From DATKRB01 sp036501425 (GTDB lineage Bacteria; Actinomycetota; Acidimicrobiia; Acidimicrobiales; RAAP-2): DNA of 64,000 nucleotides. The position numbers were made by a program, and so were the translations under genes. Below the pieces are notes generated by a model, which saw nothing but the letters and a program-made list of their open reading frames with translations, ran no database searches and was not told the origin of the DNA. The DNA lies in NCBI GenBank assembly GCA_036501425.1, contig DASYAI010000032.1, positions 134,102 to 198,101 of the forward strand, in the 5' to 3' direction. Shown piece after piece: positions 49,118 through 57,528 of the stretch. The first letter of the stretch is position 1; each line of letters starts with the position of its first letter.

Positions 49118-51036
49118 CCCTCTCGCCGGCGCAGCCGACGGGCGACCACTCCTTTGACCCGTCGGCGCGCTGGTTCCAGCACGCCGTCTTCTACGAGGTC
49201 TTCATCCGCGGCTTCTACGACCGCAACGACGACGGGGTGGGGGACCTGCAGGGCCTGCGCGAGAAGCTGGACTACCTCGAGTGGCTGGGTGTGGACTGCC
49301 TGTGGCTGCTGCCGTTCTACCCGTCCCCGATGCGCGACGGCGGGTACGACATCGCCGACTTCTTCAACGTCCACCCCGACTACGGGACGCTCGGCGAGCT
49401 GATCGGCCTGCTCGAGGACGCCCACCGCCGGGGCATCCGGGTGATCGCCGACCTGATCATGAACCACACCAGCGACCAGCACCCGTGGTTCGTCGAGTCC
49501 CGCTCCAGCCGGACCAACCCCCGCGCCGACTGGTACGTGTGGAACGACGACGACCAGCGGTGGCCCGAGGCGCGGGTGGTCTTCACCGACGTTGAGCGCT
49601 CCAACTGGACCTGGGACGACGGTCGCCAGCAGTACTACTGGCACCGCTTCTACTCCCACCAGCCCGACCTCAACTACGACAACCCCGAGGTCGCCGACAC
49701 CATGATCGACCTGGTCCGCTTCTGGTTGGACCTGGGCTTCGACGGCTTCCGGCTCGACGCCGTGCCGTACCTGTTCCAGCGCGACGGCACCGCCGGCGAG
49801 CACCTCCCCGAGACCCACCTCTACATCCGCCGGATCCGCAAGCAGCTCGAGGCGGACTACCCGGGCCGGATCCTGCTGGCCGAGGCCAACGGCTGGCCGG
49901 CGGACGTGGCGGATTACTTCGGCGAGGGCGACGAGTGCCACCTGTGCTTCCACTTCCCGTTGATGCCCCGGCTCTTCATGGCCGTCCGCCGCGAGCAGCG
50001 GTACCCGATCACCGAGATCCTCAGCCAGACCCCCACCCTGCCCGCCGGCTGCCAGTGGGCCATCTTCCTGCGGAACCACGACGAGCTCACGCTCGAGCAG
50101 GTGAGCGACGAGGAGCGGGACTACCTCTTCGCCGAGTACGCGAAGGATCCCCGCATGAAGCGGCACATGGGGATCGGGCGCCGCCTCGCCCCGCTGCTCG
50201 ACGGCGACCGCCGGCTGGCCGAGCTGCTCTACTCGATGCTGCTGTCGCTGCCCGGCAGCCCGGTGATCTACTACGGCGACGAGCTGCTCATGGGGGACAA
50301 CATCTACCTGGGGGACCGCGACTCGGTCCGCACCCCGATGCAGTGGTCCCCGGACCGCAACGGGGGGTTCTCCAAGGCCGACTTCGCGCAGCTCTACCTG
50401 CCGCCGTCGATGGACCCGGTCTACGGGTTCGGGGCGGTCAACGCCGAGGCCCAGCTCCGCAACCCCGGCTCGTTCCTGCACTGGCTGCGGGGGATGCTGG
50501 TCGAACGGCGGGGGCTGCCCGTCCTCGGGGCGGGCGAGATGGAGCTGATCTCGTGCCCCAACCCCTCGGTGCTGGCGTACGTGCGTTCGGGCGAGGTGGC
50601 CGACGTGCTCGATCCCGGGCCGGGCGGCGCTCCGGCCGGGCCCTCGAGCGGGCCGACCGGGGCGGCGACGTACCCGGTGCCGATCGACGGCATCGGGGTG
50701 CCCGACGACCTCCGGCCGCCCGGCACCGCCGGCTGGCAGCACTGGGACGAGCAACCGAGCGGGGTCCGCACGCTGCCGGCGGGGAACGAGGGACCGGGGG
50801 TCGCATCGGTGCACCGGTCCCAGGCGGTCCTCTGCGTGCACAACCTCAGCCGGTTCGCCCAGCCCGCCGAGCTGGTGCTCGGCCGATGGGCGGGCTACAC
50901 GCCGATCGAGGTCCTGGGCCGGGTGCCGTTTTCAGTCATCGGCGACGAGCCGTACCACGTGACGCTCGGGCCCTATGGCTATCTGTGGTTCGACCTGGTC
51001 GAGAGCCCGCCGGTCCCCGAGGACCTGTTGCCATGA
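49114..51036 (+). CDS. treS: trehalose synthase (maltose alpha-D-glucosyltransferase) with C-terminal insertion
   Basis: 640-residue GH13 enzyme interconverting maltose and trehalose. HAVFYEVFIRGFYDRNDDGVGDLQG opens the barrel. The nucleophile is D215 (GFDGFRLDAVPYL), the acid/base E257 (LLAEANGW) and the third acid D323 (FLRNHDELTLEQV). GFSKADFAQLYLPP is TreS-specific. Compared with typical TreS (about 570-600), an insertion of about 75 residues (near 493-570; Gly/Pro-rich, containing GWQHWDEQPSG) interrupts the C-terminal beta domain before VLCVHNLSRFAQP. It is coupled to the next gene by an ATGA overlap, the usual TreS-maltokinase pair of the GlgE pathway. Confidence 0.92.
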   Translation: MTLSPAQPTGDHSFDPSARWFQHAVFYEVFIRGFYDRNDDGVGDLQGLREKLDYLEWLGVDCLWLLPFYPSPMRDGGYDIADFFNVHPDYGTLGELIGLLEDAHRRGIRVIADLIMNHTSDQHPWFVESRSSRTNPRADWYVWNDDDQRWPEARVVFTDVERSNWTWDDGRQQYYWHRFYSHQPDLNYDNPEVADTMIDLVRFWLDLGFDGFRLDAVPYLFQRDGTAGEHLPETHLYIRRIRKQLEADYPGRILLAEANGWPADVADYFGEGDECHLCFHFPLMPRLFMAVRREQRYPITEILSQTPTLPAGCQWAIFLRNHDELTLEQVSDEERDYLFAEYAKDPRMKRHMGIGRRLAPLLDGDRRLAELLYSMLLSLPGSPVIYYGDELLMGDNIYLGDRDSVRTPMQWSPDRNGGFSKADFAQLYLPPSMDPVYGFGAVNAEAQLRNPGSFLHWLRGMLVERRGLPVLGAGEMELISCPNPSVLAYVRSGEVADVLDPGPGGAPAGPSSGPTGAATYPVPIDGIGVPDDLRPPGTAGWQHWDEQPSGVRTLPAGNEGPGVASVHRSQAVLCVHNLSRFAQPAELVLGRWAGYTPIEVLGRVPFSVIGDEPYHVTLGPYGYLWFDLVESPPVPEDLLP

Positions 51037-52325
51037 GCGGGCCGGGGGGCATGATGCTCGAGCTGACCGAGGACCGCCGCGCGCCCCTGGCACGCCTGGT
51101 CGCCGCCTGGGCGACCCGCCGGGCTGCCGAAGCGGCCGAGCGGGGGCCGGCCGAGCGTCGGGCGGCCGAGGAGGTGGACGTCGAAGAGGTGGAGGTCCTG
51201 CGCTCGGGCAGGCCGGCGCTGCTCGACGTGCTGGCCAAGGTCGACGGGCGTTCCGTGCACGCCGTGCTCGGCGTCCGCTCCGGGGAGGGCGGGCAGGCGA
51301 CGGCGCCGGCGGCCGAGGACGGCCTCGGCCTCCTGCAGGACGACGACGGGCTGGCGGTGGTGATCGACGCCGCCCGCGACGCCCAGCTGGCGCCCCTGGT
51401 GCTCGAGGCGGTGACCGGGGAGAGCTCGGCGCGCGAGTCGGCGGTTGTCGTGAGCGACGACGAGGACGCCACGGTGCTCGAGTTCGACGACTGCTCGCTG
51501 ACGGTCTTCTCGTCGCTCACCTCGGGGCCCGACCCGGCGGTCGAGCTCCTGCTGGCGCTGGACGAGGCCGGCTTCAACCACCTGGCGGCGCCGCTCGCCG
51601 TGTGGCGGCGCCGGGGACACGACCTGGGCGTGGTGCAGGAGCTGCTGGCGGGCAGCGCCGGCGGCTGGGCGCTCGCGCTGACCTCGCTGCGGGACCTCTA
51701 CGGGTCGGGCGGGCCGCCCGAGGAGGCCGGCGGCGACTTCGGGCCCGAGGCCCAGGCCCTCGGCACCATGACCGCCCGGATGCACCTGGCCCTCGATCGC
51801 GCCTTCGGCCGCCACGAGGTCCCGGTGGCCGGGTGGGGCGAGCAGGTGGGCGCGATGGTCGAGGAGCTGGCCCCGGCGCTCCTCGACGACCCGTCGGCCG
51901 CCGCCGCGCTCGAGGCGGTGGTCGGCTCCGCCGACGTCGGGGTGGAGCTGCGGACCCACGGCGACTTCCACCTGGGGCGGACGGCCCGGACCGATCTGGG
52001 CTGGGTGGTCTCGGACTGCCGGCCCGGCGGCCAGCCCCCCGGGGCGACCCAGCCGACGCTCCGTTCGCCCCTGGCCGACGTGGCCGACATGCTCTGGTCC
52101 ATGCATCACGTCTCGACGGTCGCCGCCACCGAGCGCGACGCGACGGGCCGGGCGGGGTTGGCCCCGCTGGCCCAGGCGTGGGCGAGCCGTAACCGCTTCG
52201 CCTTTTTGGAGGCCTACCTGGCGCAGCCGGGGATCGAGGACCTGGTGTCCCACGACCGGGCGACCGTCCGCCGCCTGGTGGCCCTCTTCGAGCTCGAGCG
52301 GGCCGTGCTCACCGGCGGCCACTGA
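51033..52325 (+). CDS. maltokinase-like protein with divergent catalytic motif
   Basis: 430 residues resembling the Pep2/Mak maltokinases that follow treS: LTSLRDLYG, MHLALDRAFG, RTHGDFHLGR (His309) and RSPLADVADMLWSMHH. In typical Mak the HGD motif is followed by IDFEGEP, whose Asp and Glu bind magnesium. Here the site reads VVSDCRPGGQPPG (D328, C329, R330), so the Asp is kept but the Phe-Glu-Gly-Glu part is lost. Activity as a kinase is therefore uncertain. Translation is coupled to treS. GlgE and GlgB are not in the window. Confidence 0.78.
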   Translation: MSGPGGMMLELTEDRRAPLARLVAAWATRRAAEAAERGPAERRAAEEVDVEEVEVLRSGRPALLDVLAKVDGRSVHAVLGVRSGEGGQATAPAAEDGLGLLQDDDGLAVVIDAARDAQLAPLVLEAVTGESSARESAVVVSDDEDATVLEFDDCSLTVFSSLTSGPDPAVELLLALDEAGFNHLAAPLAVWRRRGHDLGVVQELLAGSAGGWALALTSLRDLYGSGGPPEEAGGDFGPEAQALGTMTARMHLALDRAFGRHEVPVAGWGEQVGAMVEELAPALLDDPSAAAALEAVVGSADVGVELRTHGDFHLGRTARTDLGWVVSDCRPGGQPPGATQPTLRSPLADVADMLWSMHHVSTVAATERDATGRAGLAPLAQAWASRNRFAFLEAYLAQPGIEDLVSHDRATVRRLVALFELERAVLTGGH

Positions 52326-52328
52326 GCA

Positions 52329-52358
52329 CCGGCCGGCGGGCGGTGGCCTGCCGGCCGG
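52329..52358. terminator. strong hairpin between convergent maltokinase and galT genes
   Basis: CCGGCCGGC and GCCGGCCGG form a perfect 9-bp stem around a 12-base loop in the 42-base gap between convergent genes. A bidirectional terminator is likely, although no U-tract follows. Confidence 0.5.
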
Positions 52359-52367
52359 GAGTCGGCC

Positions 52368-53354
52368 TCAGCGGGCGAGGGCCGCCACCCGCAGATGGCC
52401 GGCGGCGTCCTCGGGGGCCACCACGTTGATGGCCACGCCGGTGCCCATCTCGAAGCCGGCCCGGGTGGTCACCTTCGGCCAGACGTGGGCGTGCCAGTGG
52501 AACGGCTCGTTCACCCGGTACGGCGCCGAGTGGAAGACCAGGTTGTAGGCGACGTCGCCCACCTGCTCGCGCAGCTGGCCGAGGCAGGTCCGCAGGGCCC
52601 GACCGACCGACACGAGGTCCTCGGTGGCGCTCCGGTAGAGGTGGGGTGAGTGGCCCCGGGGCATGACCAACATCTCGTAGGGCACGGCGCTCCAGAACGG
52701 GCAGACCACCATGACCCGGTCGTCGGCGTAGACGACCCGATGCCCGACCGACTCCTCGGCGTCGATGGTGGTGCACAGCAGGCAGCTGCCGGCGAAGCGG
52801 GCGAAGCGGGCCTGCTCCTCGGCGAGCTCCCGCGGCACGAACGACATGCCCAAGAGCTGCCCGTGGGGATGCTCGAGAGAGGCGCCGGCCTCGCGGCCCG
52901 AGTTGACGATCGCCTGGGTGTACCGGAGGTTGGGGCGCTGGGAATGCTCCTCGATCCGATCCCGCAGGGCCGCCATCACCAGGCCGGACTGCTCGTCGGA
53001 GAGCATCGACCACGACGCCTCGTGCTCGGGCGACAGGATCAGGATCTCGTGGATGCCGCCTGCGGTGGCCTGGGTGAACACCGGTCCCCGGTTGGCCACC
53101 ACGAAGGGCTCGTCGCCCGCGAACGCCGGGTAGAGGTTGGGCACGACCCGCACCAGCCAACCCCCGCTCGGGCCGTAGGTCTCGAGCGCCGGGGGACTGC
53201 TCTCCTCGTTGCCGGGGCAGAAGGGGCACGGCCGGCTGGTGTCGTCCTGGACCGGGTGCTCGGAGGGGACGGCGAAGGCGAACGGTCGGTCGGCCCGGCC
53301 CTGGCTGACGACGACCCATCGACCCGAGAGGGGGTCGAGGCGGAGCTGGTTCAT
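52368..53354 (-). CDS. galT: galactose-1-phosphate uridylyltransferase
   Basis: 328 residues from the ATG at 53354 (MNQLRLDPLSGRWVVVSQGR). Zinc-site Cys pairs occur in CPFCPGNE and CLLCTTI, and ASLEHPHGQLLG carries the HPH active site with the uridylylated His. It transfers UMP between UDP-glucose and galactose 1-phosphate. An in-frame ATG at 53432 has a good GGGAGG site, but the 26 codons between have a much lower GC third-position content than the rest and no homology, so the shorter form is preferred. It is convergent with the TreS pair. Confidence 0.9.
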   Translation of the reverse strand: MNQLRLDPLSGRWVVVSQGRADRPFAFAVPSEHPVQDDTSRPCPFCPGNEESSPPALETYGPSGGWLVRVVPNLYPAFAGDEPFVVANRGPVFTQATAGGIHEILILSPEHEASWSMLSDEQSGLVMAALRDRIEEHSQRPNLRYTQAIVNSGREAGASLEHPHGQLLGMSFVPRELAEEQARFARFAGSCLLCTTIDAEESVGHRVVYADDRVMVVCPFWSAVPYEMLVMPRGHSPHLYRSATEDLVSVGRALRTCLGQLREQVGDVAYNLVFHSAPYRVNEPFHWHAHVWPKVTTRAGFEMGTGVAINVVAPEDAAGHLRVAALAR

Positions 53355-53558
53355 GGGCGCCGTGACGCCTACTCGTGCGGTGCGATCATCTGGCGGAGCC
53401 CCCGGCTCTGCGGCGCGCCCGGTGCGCGTCATCGGTCGCCTCCCACGGTACCCCTTGGAGGGGGACCTGAGGTACATCCCTCGTCGAGTCCCTGCAGGTC
53501 ACCGTGCCCGAGGGCCCGGGCGCCCCGGGCACGGGCCCCGTCCCAGCCAGAATGGGCC

Positions 53559-54230
53559 ATGGCCGCCGCGAGCACTCCGACCGGCCCGGCCTTCGACGTC
53601 GTGCTGCTCGCCCACGTGGCCTGCACCCTGATCGCTCTGCTGACCATCGTCGTGAGTTGGGTCCAGGCGCGGCGGCTCGTCGTCGCGGTCGGGCCACCCG
53701 ACGGGGGACCGGCCGGTCGGGGACCGGTCGAGGGGGGGCGAGCTCGTCGGGCGCCGAGCAGCCGGGCGGGCCGGGCGCCGGACGGCCCCGAGATCCTGGC
53801 GACGGCGGTGTCGCTGCGCCGGTATTACGGTGCCGGCACCAACTGGATCGGTCGGACCCTCCACGCCGTGCCGGTGCTGGGCTTCGTGCTCCTGGCGCTC
53901 TCGCACGGCGCCTACGGGCTCGACGACGGCTGGGTCCTGGGCGGCCTGGCGCTCTGGGCGGTGGCGGGGGGCGGTGCCGAGGGCGTCCTCTGGCCGACCG
54001 AGACGAGGATCGGCGCGGCCCTGGGTCGGCTGCCGGGGGGGCTTTCCGGTCGAGGGGTCCCTGGTCCGGGACGTGCTGGCGGCGTCGACCCCGGGGGCGC
54101 CATCGACTCGAGCGAGGTGGGGGTCGCCCTGGGCGCCCTGGTCGCCGACGGCCGCCGGGTCCAGCTGGTGGCGGCGGCGATCGGGGCGGCGCTGGTGGTG
54201 GCGATCGTGATGATGGTGGCCAAGCCCTGA
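53559..54230 (+). CDS. integral membrane protein of unknown function
   Basis: 223 residues with about four hydrophobic segments: FDVVLLAHVACTLIALLTIVVSWV (10-33), TLHAVPVLGFVLLALSHGAYGL, WVLGGLALWAVAGGGAEGVLW and VQLVAAAIGAALVVAIVMMV. A Pro/Arg/Gly loop (about 43-78) and a Gly-rich loop (about 150-185) separate them. It vaguely resembles DUF2269-type membrane proteins, but I do not assign it. The ATG has CAGAAT 5 bases upstream, similar to the region before acnA. Confidence 0.7.
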   Translation: MAAASTPTGPAFDVVLLAHVACTLIALLTIVVSWVQARRLVVAVGPPDGGPAGRGPVEGGRARRAPSSRAGRAPDGPEILATAVSLRRYYGAGTNWIGRTLHAVPVLGFVLLALSHGAYGLDDGWVLGGLALWAVAGGGAEGVLWPTETRIGAALGRLPGGLSGRGVPGPGRAGGVDPGGAIDSSEVGVALGALVADGRRVQLVAAAIGAALVVAIVMMVAKP

Positions 54231-54245
54231 GCCGACCGCCGGCCC

Positions 54246-54950
54246 TCAGGAACGCCGGGGCAGCTCCCCGGCCAGCAACGCCTGGGCCTCCTCGAGCCGG
54301 CCGTCGCGCACCAGGCCGGGCAGCGGTCCTTCGAGGAGGGCCGCCCAGTCGACCGACGCGGTCCCCTGGCCCCCGGCCCGCAGGCGCCGGCGGGTCGCCG
54401 CGAGCAGGACGGCCAGGGGACCGATCCCGCCTCCCAGGGCCGTCGCGATCTGCGAGCGGAGCCACGTGGCGAGGGCCGGGCTGCTCCCGCCGGTGGAGAC
54501 GGCCACGCTGACCGGGCCCTCGCGGTGCACCGAGGGCAGCAAGAAGGTGCAGTGCTCGGCGTCGTCGGCGCTGTTCACCCAGATCCCGGCGGCGGTCGCG
54601 TCCTCGGCCACCGCCGCGTCCACCGCCGGAAGGCCGGTGGCGGTGACGACCAGCTGGAACCCGGCCGCCTCGCCGTGCCGGTAGGGGCGCCGCTCCACGG
54701 TAAGGGCTCCGGCGGTCGGGGACTGGGCACCGGCGCCGGCGGGGCCCGGGCGCAGGGCGTCGACCGAAGGATCGACCCGGGGCGCCACGAGGGTCACGAC
54801 GGCCCCGCAGCCGAGCAGCCCGGCCGCCTTGCGGGCGGCGACGGGGCCGCCGCCGACCACCAGGCACGGGCGACCCTCGACCCGCAGGACCACCGGGTAC
54901 AGCAGGGCCGGCGCGGTCATGTTCGGTGCGCTCATGTCCGGTGCGCTCAT
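54246..54950 (-). CDS. cysG: precorrin-2 dehydrogenase/sirohydrochlorin ferrochelatase (CysG N-terminal type)
   Basis: 234 residues. LYPVVLRVEGRPCLVVGGGPVAARKAAGLLGCGAVVTLVAP is the NAD-binding fold of Met8/CysG-N, followed by GIWVNSADDAEHCTFLLPSVHREGPVSVAVSTGGSSPALATWLR. It oxidises precorrin-2 and inserts iron to make siroheme, the cofactor of the sulfite reductase encoded in the divergent unit. The uroporphyrinogen methyltransferase half is absent. Three in-frame ATGs (54950, 54935, 54920) sit in a 15-base repeat, so the exact start is ambiguous. Confidence 0.88.
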   Translation of the reverse strand: MSAPDMSAPNMTAPALLYPVVLRVEGRPCLVVGGGPVAARKAAGLLGCGAVVTLVAPRVDPSVDALRPGPAGAGAQSPTAGALTVERRPYRHGEAAGFQLVVTATGLPAVDAAVAEDATAAGIWVNSADDAEHCTFLLPSVHREGPVSVAVSTGGSSPALATWLRSQIATALGGGIGPLAVLLAATRRRLRAGGQGTASVDWAALLEGPLPGLVRDGRLEEAQALLAGELPRRS

Positions 54951-54960
54951 GTCCGGCGCG
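54916..54960 (-). repeat. three 15-base repeats, each carrying an in-frame ATG, at the cysG start
   Basis: Units of the form ATG-AGC-GCA-CCG-GAC recur three times with few changes, encoding (M)SAPD, MSAPN and MTAP. Each provides a possible initiation codon 5 codons apart. Confidence 0.75.
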
Positions 54961-54966
54961 CCGCGA

Positions 54967-56298
54967 TCAGCTCGACCTGCTTCGCTCGACCAGCTCGGGC
55001 GGCCCGACCATGCCGGCGGCCACTGTGGCGTTCGTCGCCTCGTCGACCAGGACGAAGCTGCCGGTGATCCGGTCCCGGCGGTAGCTGTCGAGCGCCAGCG
55101 GGCTGGCCGTGAGCAGCCGGACCACCCCGATCTCGTTGTCGGCCAGCTCGACCGCCGGTTGCAGGAGGAGCCCATTGACGTCCAGCACGGACTCGACCGT
55201 GCCGATCCGGCACGCCGTGACCCGGGTCGTGTGCTTCAGTCGGAGGCGGTCGCCGCCCCGTAGCGCCCGTTCGCCGAACCAGCAGACCGTGGCCTCGAAC
55301 TCGCTCGTGACGAGGGGCGGCTCGTCGGCCGCGGCGATCAGGTCGCCGCGCGAGACGTCGAGGTCGTCGGCCAGGCGGACCGACACCGACAGGCCGACCG
55401 GAGCGACATCGAGCGGCCCGTCGAACCGCTCGATGGTCGACACGGTGGTGCGACGCCCGTCGGGGAGCACCACCACCTCGTCCCCCCGGTGGAGCGGCCC
55501 GCCGTTCACCATGCCGGCGTAGCTGCGCCCGCCTCCGGGGTGACGCAGCACCCACTGGACCGGCAGGCGGGCGCCGGTCCCCCGGTGCTGGCCGTGGGCG
55601 GCGGCCCACCGGCCCGCCGGGGCCGCCTCGAGCGCCTCGAGCACCGTCGGCCCCTCGTACCACGGAGCAGCATCCGACCGGTCCACCACGTTGTCGCCGT
55701 GGAGCGCCGACACCGGCACGACGGTGCAGGAGGCCACCCCCAGCCGGTGGGCCAGGACCGCCATCTCGTCGGCCACCCGGGCGTAGGCGTCGGGGTCCCA
55801 CCCGGTCAGGTCCATCTTGTTGGCGCACACGAGCAGCTGGTCCACGCCGAGGAGCGAGGCGATGCACGTGTGCCGACGGGTCTGCTCGCGCAGCCCCACC
55901 GTGGCGTCGACCACCACCAGGGCCAGGTCGGCCGTGGAGGCGCCGGTGGCCATGTTCCGGGTGTACTGCACGTGGCCGGGGCAGTCGGCGATGACGAACT
56001 TGCGGGTGGGCGTGGCGGCGTAGCGGTAGGCCACGTCGATGGTGATGCCCTGTTCCCGCTCGGCCCGCAGGCCGTCGGTGACGAACGACAGGTCGACGGT
56101 GCCCACGCCGCGCCGACGCGACGCCTCGGCGACCGCTTCGAGCTGGTCGTCGAACAGCAGGCGGGTGTCGAACAGCAGGCGGCCGATCAGGGTCGACTTG
56201 CCGTCGTCGACCGAGCCCACGGCGGCGAACCGCAGGAGATCGACCACCGACTCGGGATCGCCACCGGGCGGGCCATCGGGGAGCGGAGCGCTCGTCAC
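54967..56298 (-). CDS. cysN: sulfate adenylyltransferase GTPase subunit
   Basis: 443-residue GTPase subunit of ATP sulfurylase. G1 AAVGSVDDGKSTLIGRLL (about 25-42), the effector loop TDGLRAEREQGITIDVAYRY, G3 DCPGH, G4 NKMD, then an EF-Tu-like domain II with VQWVLRHPGGGRSYAGMVNGG. It ends after domain III without an APS-kinase (CysC) domain. It drives APS formation by CysD with GTP hydrolysis. It is the second gene of the leftward unit, with the cysG gene 16 bases downstream. Confidence 0.94.
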   Translation of the reverse strand: MTSAPLPDGPPGGDPESVVDLLRFAAVGSVDDGKSTLIGRLLFDTRLLFDDQLEAVAEASRRRGVGTVDLSFVTDGLRAEREQGITIDVAYRYAATPTRKFVIADCPGHVQYTRNMATGASTADLALVVVDATVGLREQTRRHTCIASLLGVDQLLVCANKMDLTGWDPDAYARVADEMAVLAHRLGVASCTVVPVSALHGDNVVDRSDAAPWYEGPTVLEALEAAPAGRWAAAHGQHRGTGARLPVQWVLRHPGGGRSYAGMVNGGPLHRGDEVVVLPDGRRTTVSTIERFDGPLDVAPVGLSVSVRLADDLDVSRGDLIAAADEPPLVTSEFEATVCWFGERALRGGDRLRLKHTTRVTACRIGTVESVLDVNGLLLQPAVELADNEIGVVRLLTASPLALDSYRRDRITGSFVLVDEATNATVAAGMVGPPELVERSRSS

Positions 56299-56328
56299 CG
56301 AGGGGGGCTCACCGGCGCCCCACCACGA

Positions 56329-57306
56329 TCAGAAGTACCCCTCACGCTTCCTGTCCTCCATCGACGTCTCGGAGAACTTGTCGTCGGCGCGCGTCGCGCC
56401 CCGCTCCGAGACCCGCGAGACCGCGACCTCGTCGACGATCTGTCCCAGGGTGGTGGCGGTGGAGCGCACCGCCCCGGTGCAGGTGGCGTCACCGACGGTG
56501 CGGAACCGCACCATCGTCTCCTCCACCCGCTCCTGCGGCCCCGCCTGCACCCACTCGGAGATGGCCAGCAGCATCCCGTCGCGCTCGACCACCGGCCGGC
56601 GATGGGCGAAATAGATGGAGGGCAGCTCGATGCCCTCGCGCTCGATGTACCGCCAGACGTCGAGCTCGGTCCAGTCCGACAGCGGGAAGGCCCGGAAGTG
56701 CTCGCCCGGTCGCACGCCTGCCTGGTAGAGCTGCCAGAGCTCGGGCCGCTGGCGCTTGGGGTCCCACTGGCCGAAGGCGTCCCGGAAGGACAGGACCCGC
56801 TCCTTGGCCCGCGCCTTGTCCTCGTCTCGGCGGGCCCCGCCGAAGCAGGCGTCGAACCCGTGCTCGGCGATGGCGTCGAGCAGTGTGGTCGTCTGGAGCC
56901 GGTTGCGCATCGCGTAGGGGCCCGGATCGGCCACCCGGCCCTGGTCGATGGAGTCCTGCACCCGGGCCACCAGCAGCCGCTCGCCGATGGCCTCGACCGT
57001 GCGGTCCCGGTAGTCGAGGACCTCGGCGAAGTTGTGCCCGGTGTCGACGTGAAGGATCGGGAAGGGGAGCCCGGCGGGCCGGAAGGCCTTGAGGGCCAGA
57101 TGCAGCAGCACGGCCGAGTCCTTGCCGCCGCTGAACAGCAGGACCGGCCGCTCCGACTCGGCGGCCACCTCCCGCATGATGAAGATGGCGTGGGACTCGA
57201 GCAGATCGAGATGGTCGAGGACGGCCGTCTCGGGCCGCCCGACGTGGGGCCCGGACGACGCCGGCGCTTCGGCCACGTCCGGCGAGTAGAGGTGGGTGGT
57301 GCTCAT
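56329..57306 (-). CDS. cysD: sulfate adenylyltransferase catalytic subunit
   Basis: 325-residue PP-loop ATP pyrophosphatase. The PP motif is LLFSGGKDSAVLLHLALKAF near residues 54-73; HVDTGHNFAEVLDYRD, FGGARRDEDKARAKERVLSFRD, FPLSDWTELDVWRYI and a C-terminal RGATRADDKFSETSMEDRKREGYF are characteristic. It converts sulfate and ATP to APS. The ATG at 57306 is the first of the leftward unit. Its promoter overlaps that of cysH in the divergent gap. Confidence 0.95.
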   Translation of the reverse strand: MSTTHLYSPDVAEAPASSGPHVGRPETAVLDHLDLLESHAIFIMREVAAESERPVLLFSGGKDSAVLLHLALKAFRPAGLPFPILHVDTGHNFAEVLDYRDRTVEAIGERLLVARVQDSIDQGRVADPGPYAMRNRLQTTTLLDAIAEHGFDACFGGARRDEDKARAKERVLSFRDAFGQWDPKRQRPELWQLYQAGVRPGEHFRAFPLSDWTELDVWRYIEREGIELPSIYFAHRRPVVERDGMLLAISEWVQAGPQERVEETMVRFRTVGDATCTGAVRSTATTLGQIVDEVAVSRVSERGATRADDKFSETSMEDRKREGYF

Positions 57307-57370
57307 AGGATCGTGTCCGTTCGCGTCCGGCCGCCGGGTCCGGCGGGCAAGGGGAGCGGTGGCTCCGCAC

Positions 57371-57414
57371 CCCGCAAACTCGACCATTTTAGTCATGTAT
57401 ACTCGGTGGAAGGC
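57371..57414. promoter_or_regulatory. overlapping divergent promoters of cysD and cysH
   Basis: An AT-rich island in the 222-base cysD-cysH gap. Rightward TATACT (57398-57403) and leftward TAAAAT (57391-57386) are both good -10 hexamers and face each other, with weak -35 matches. RNA polymerase could not occupy both at once. No recognisable riboswitch fold is seen in the GC-rich remainder of the gap. Confidence 0.45.
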
Positions 57415-57528
57415 GACCGGACAAATCACCGGCCCCGTCGGGCCGAGGCCCGAAGGGCCGACGAAGTGCGACCCGCCCCGGGTCGCACGCGACGGGCCCG
57501 GCCGGTCGGCGGACGTGGAGGAGGAGCG

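Noticed and set aside
53355..53477. N-terminal extension of GalT from ATGs at 53432 or 53477
   Set aside because: Third codon positions are clearly less GC-rich than in the gene and there is no homology, although GGGAGG precedes 53432.
57410..57528. Riboswitch before cysH
   Set aside because: The leader is GC-rich with ordinary hairpins. I could not find SAM, cobalamin or other conserved riboswitch cores.
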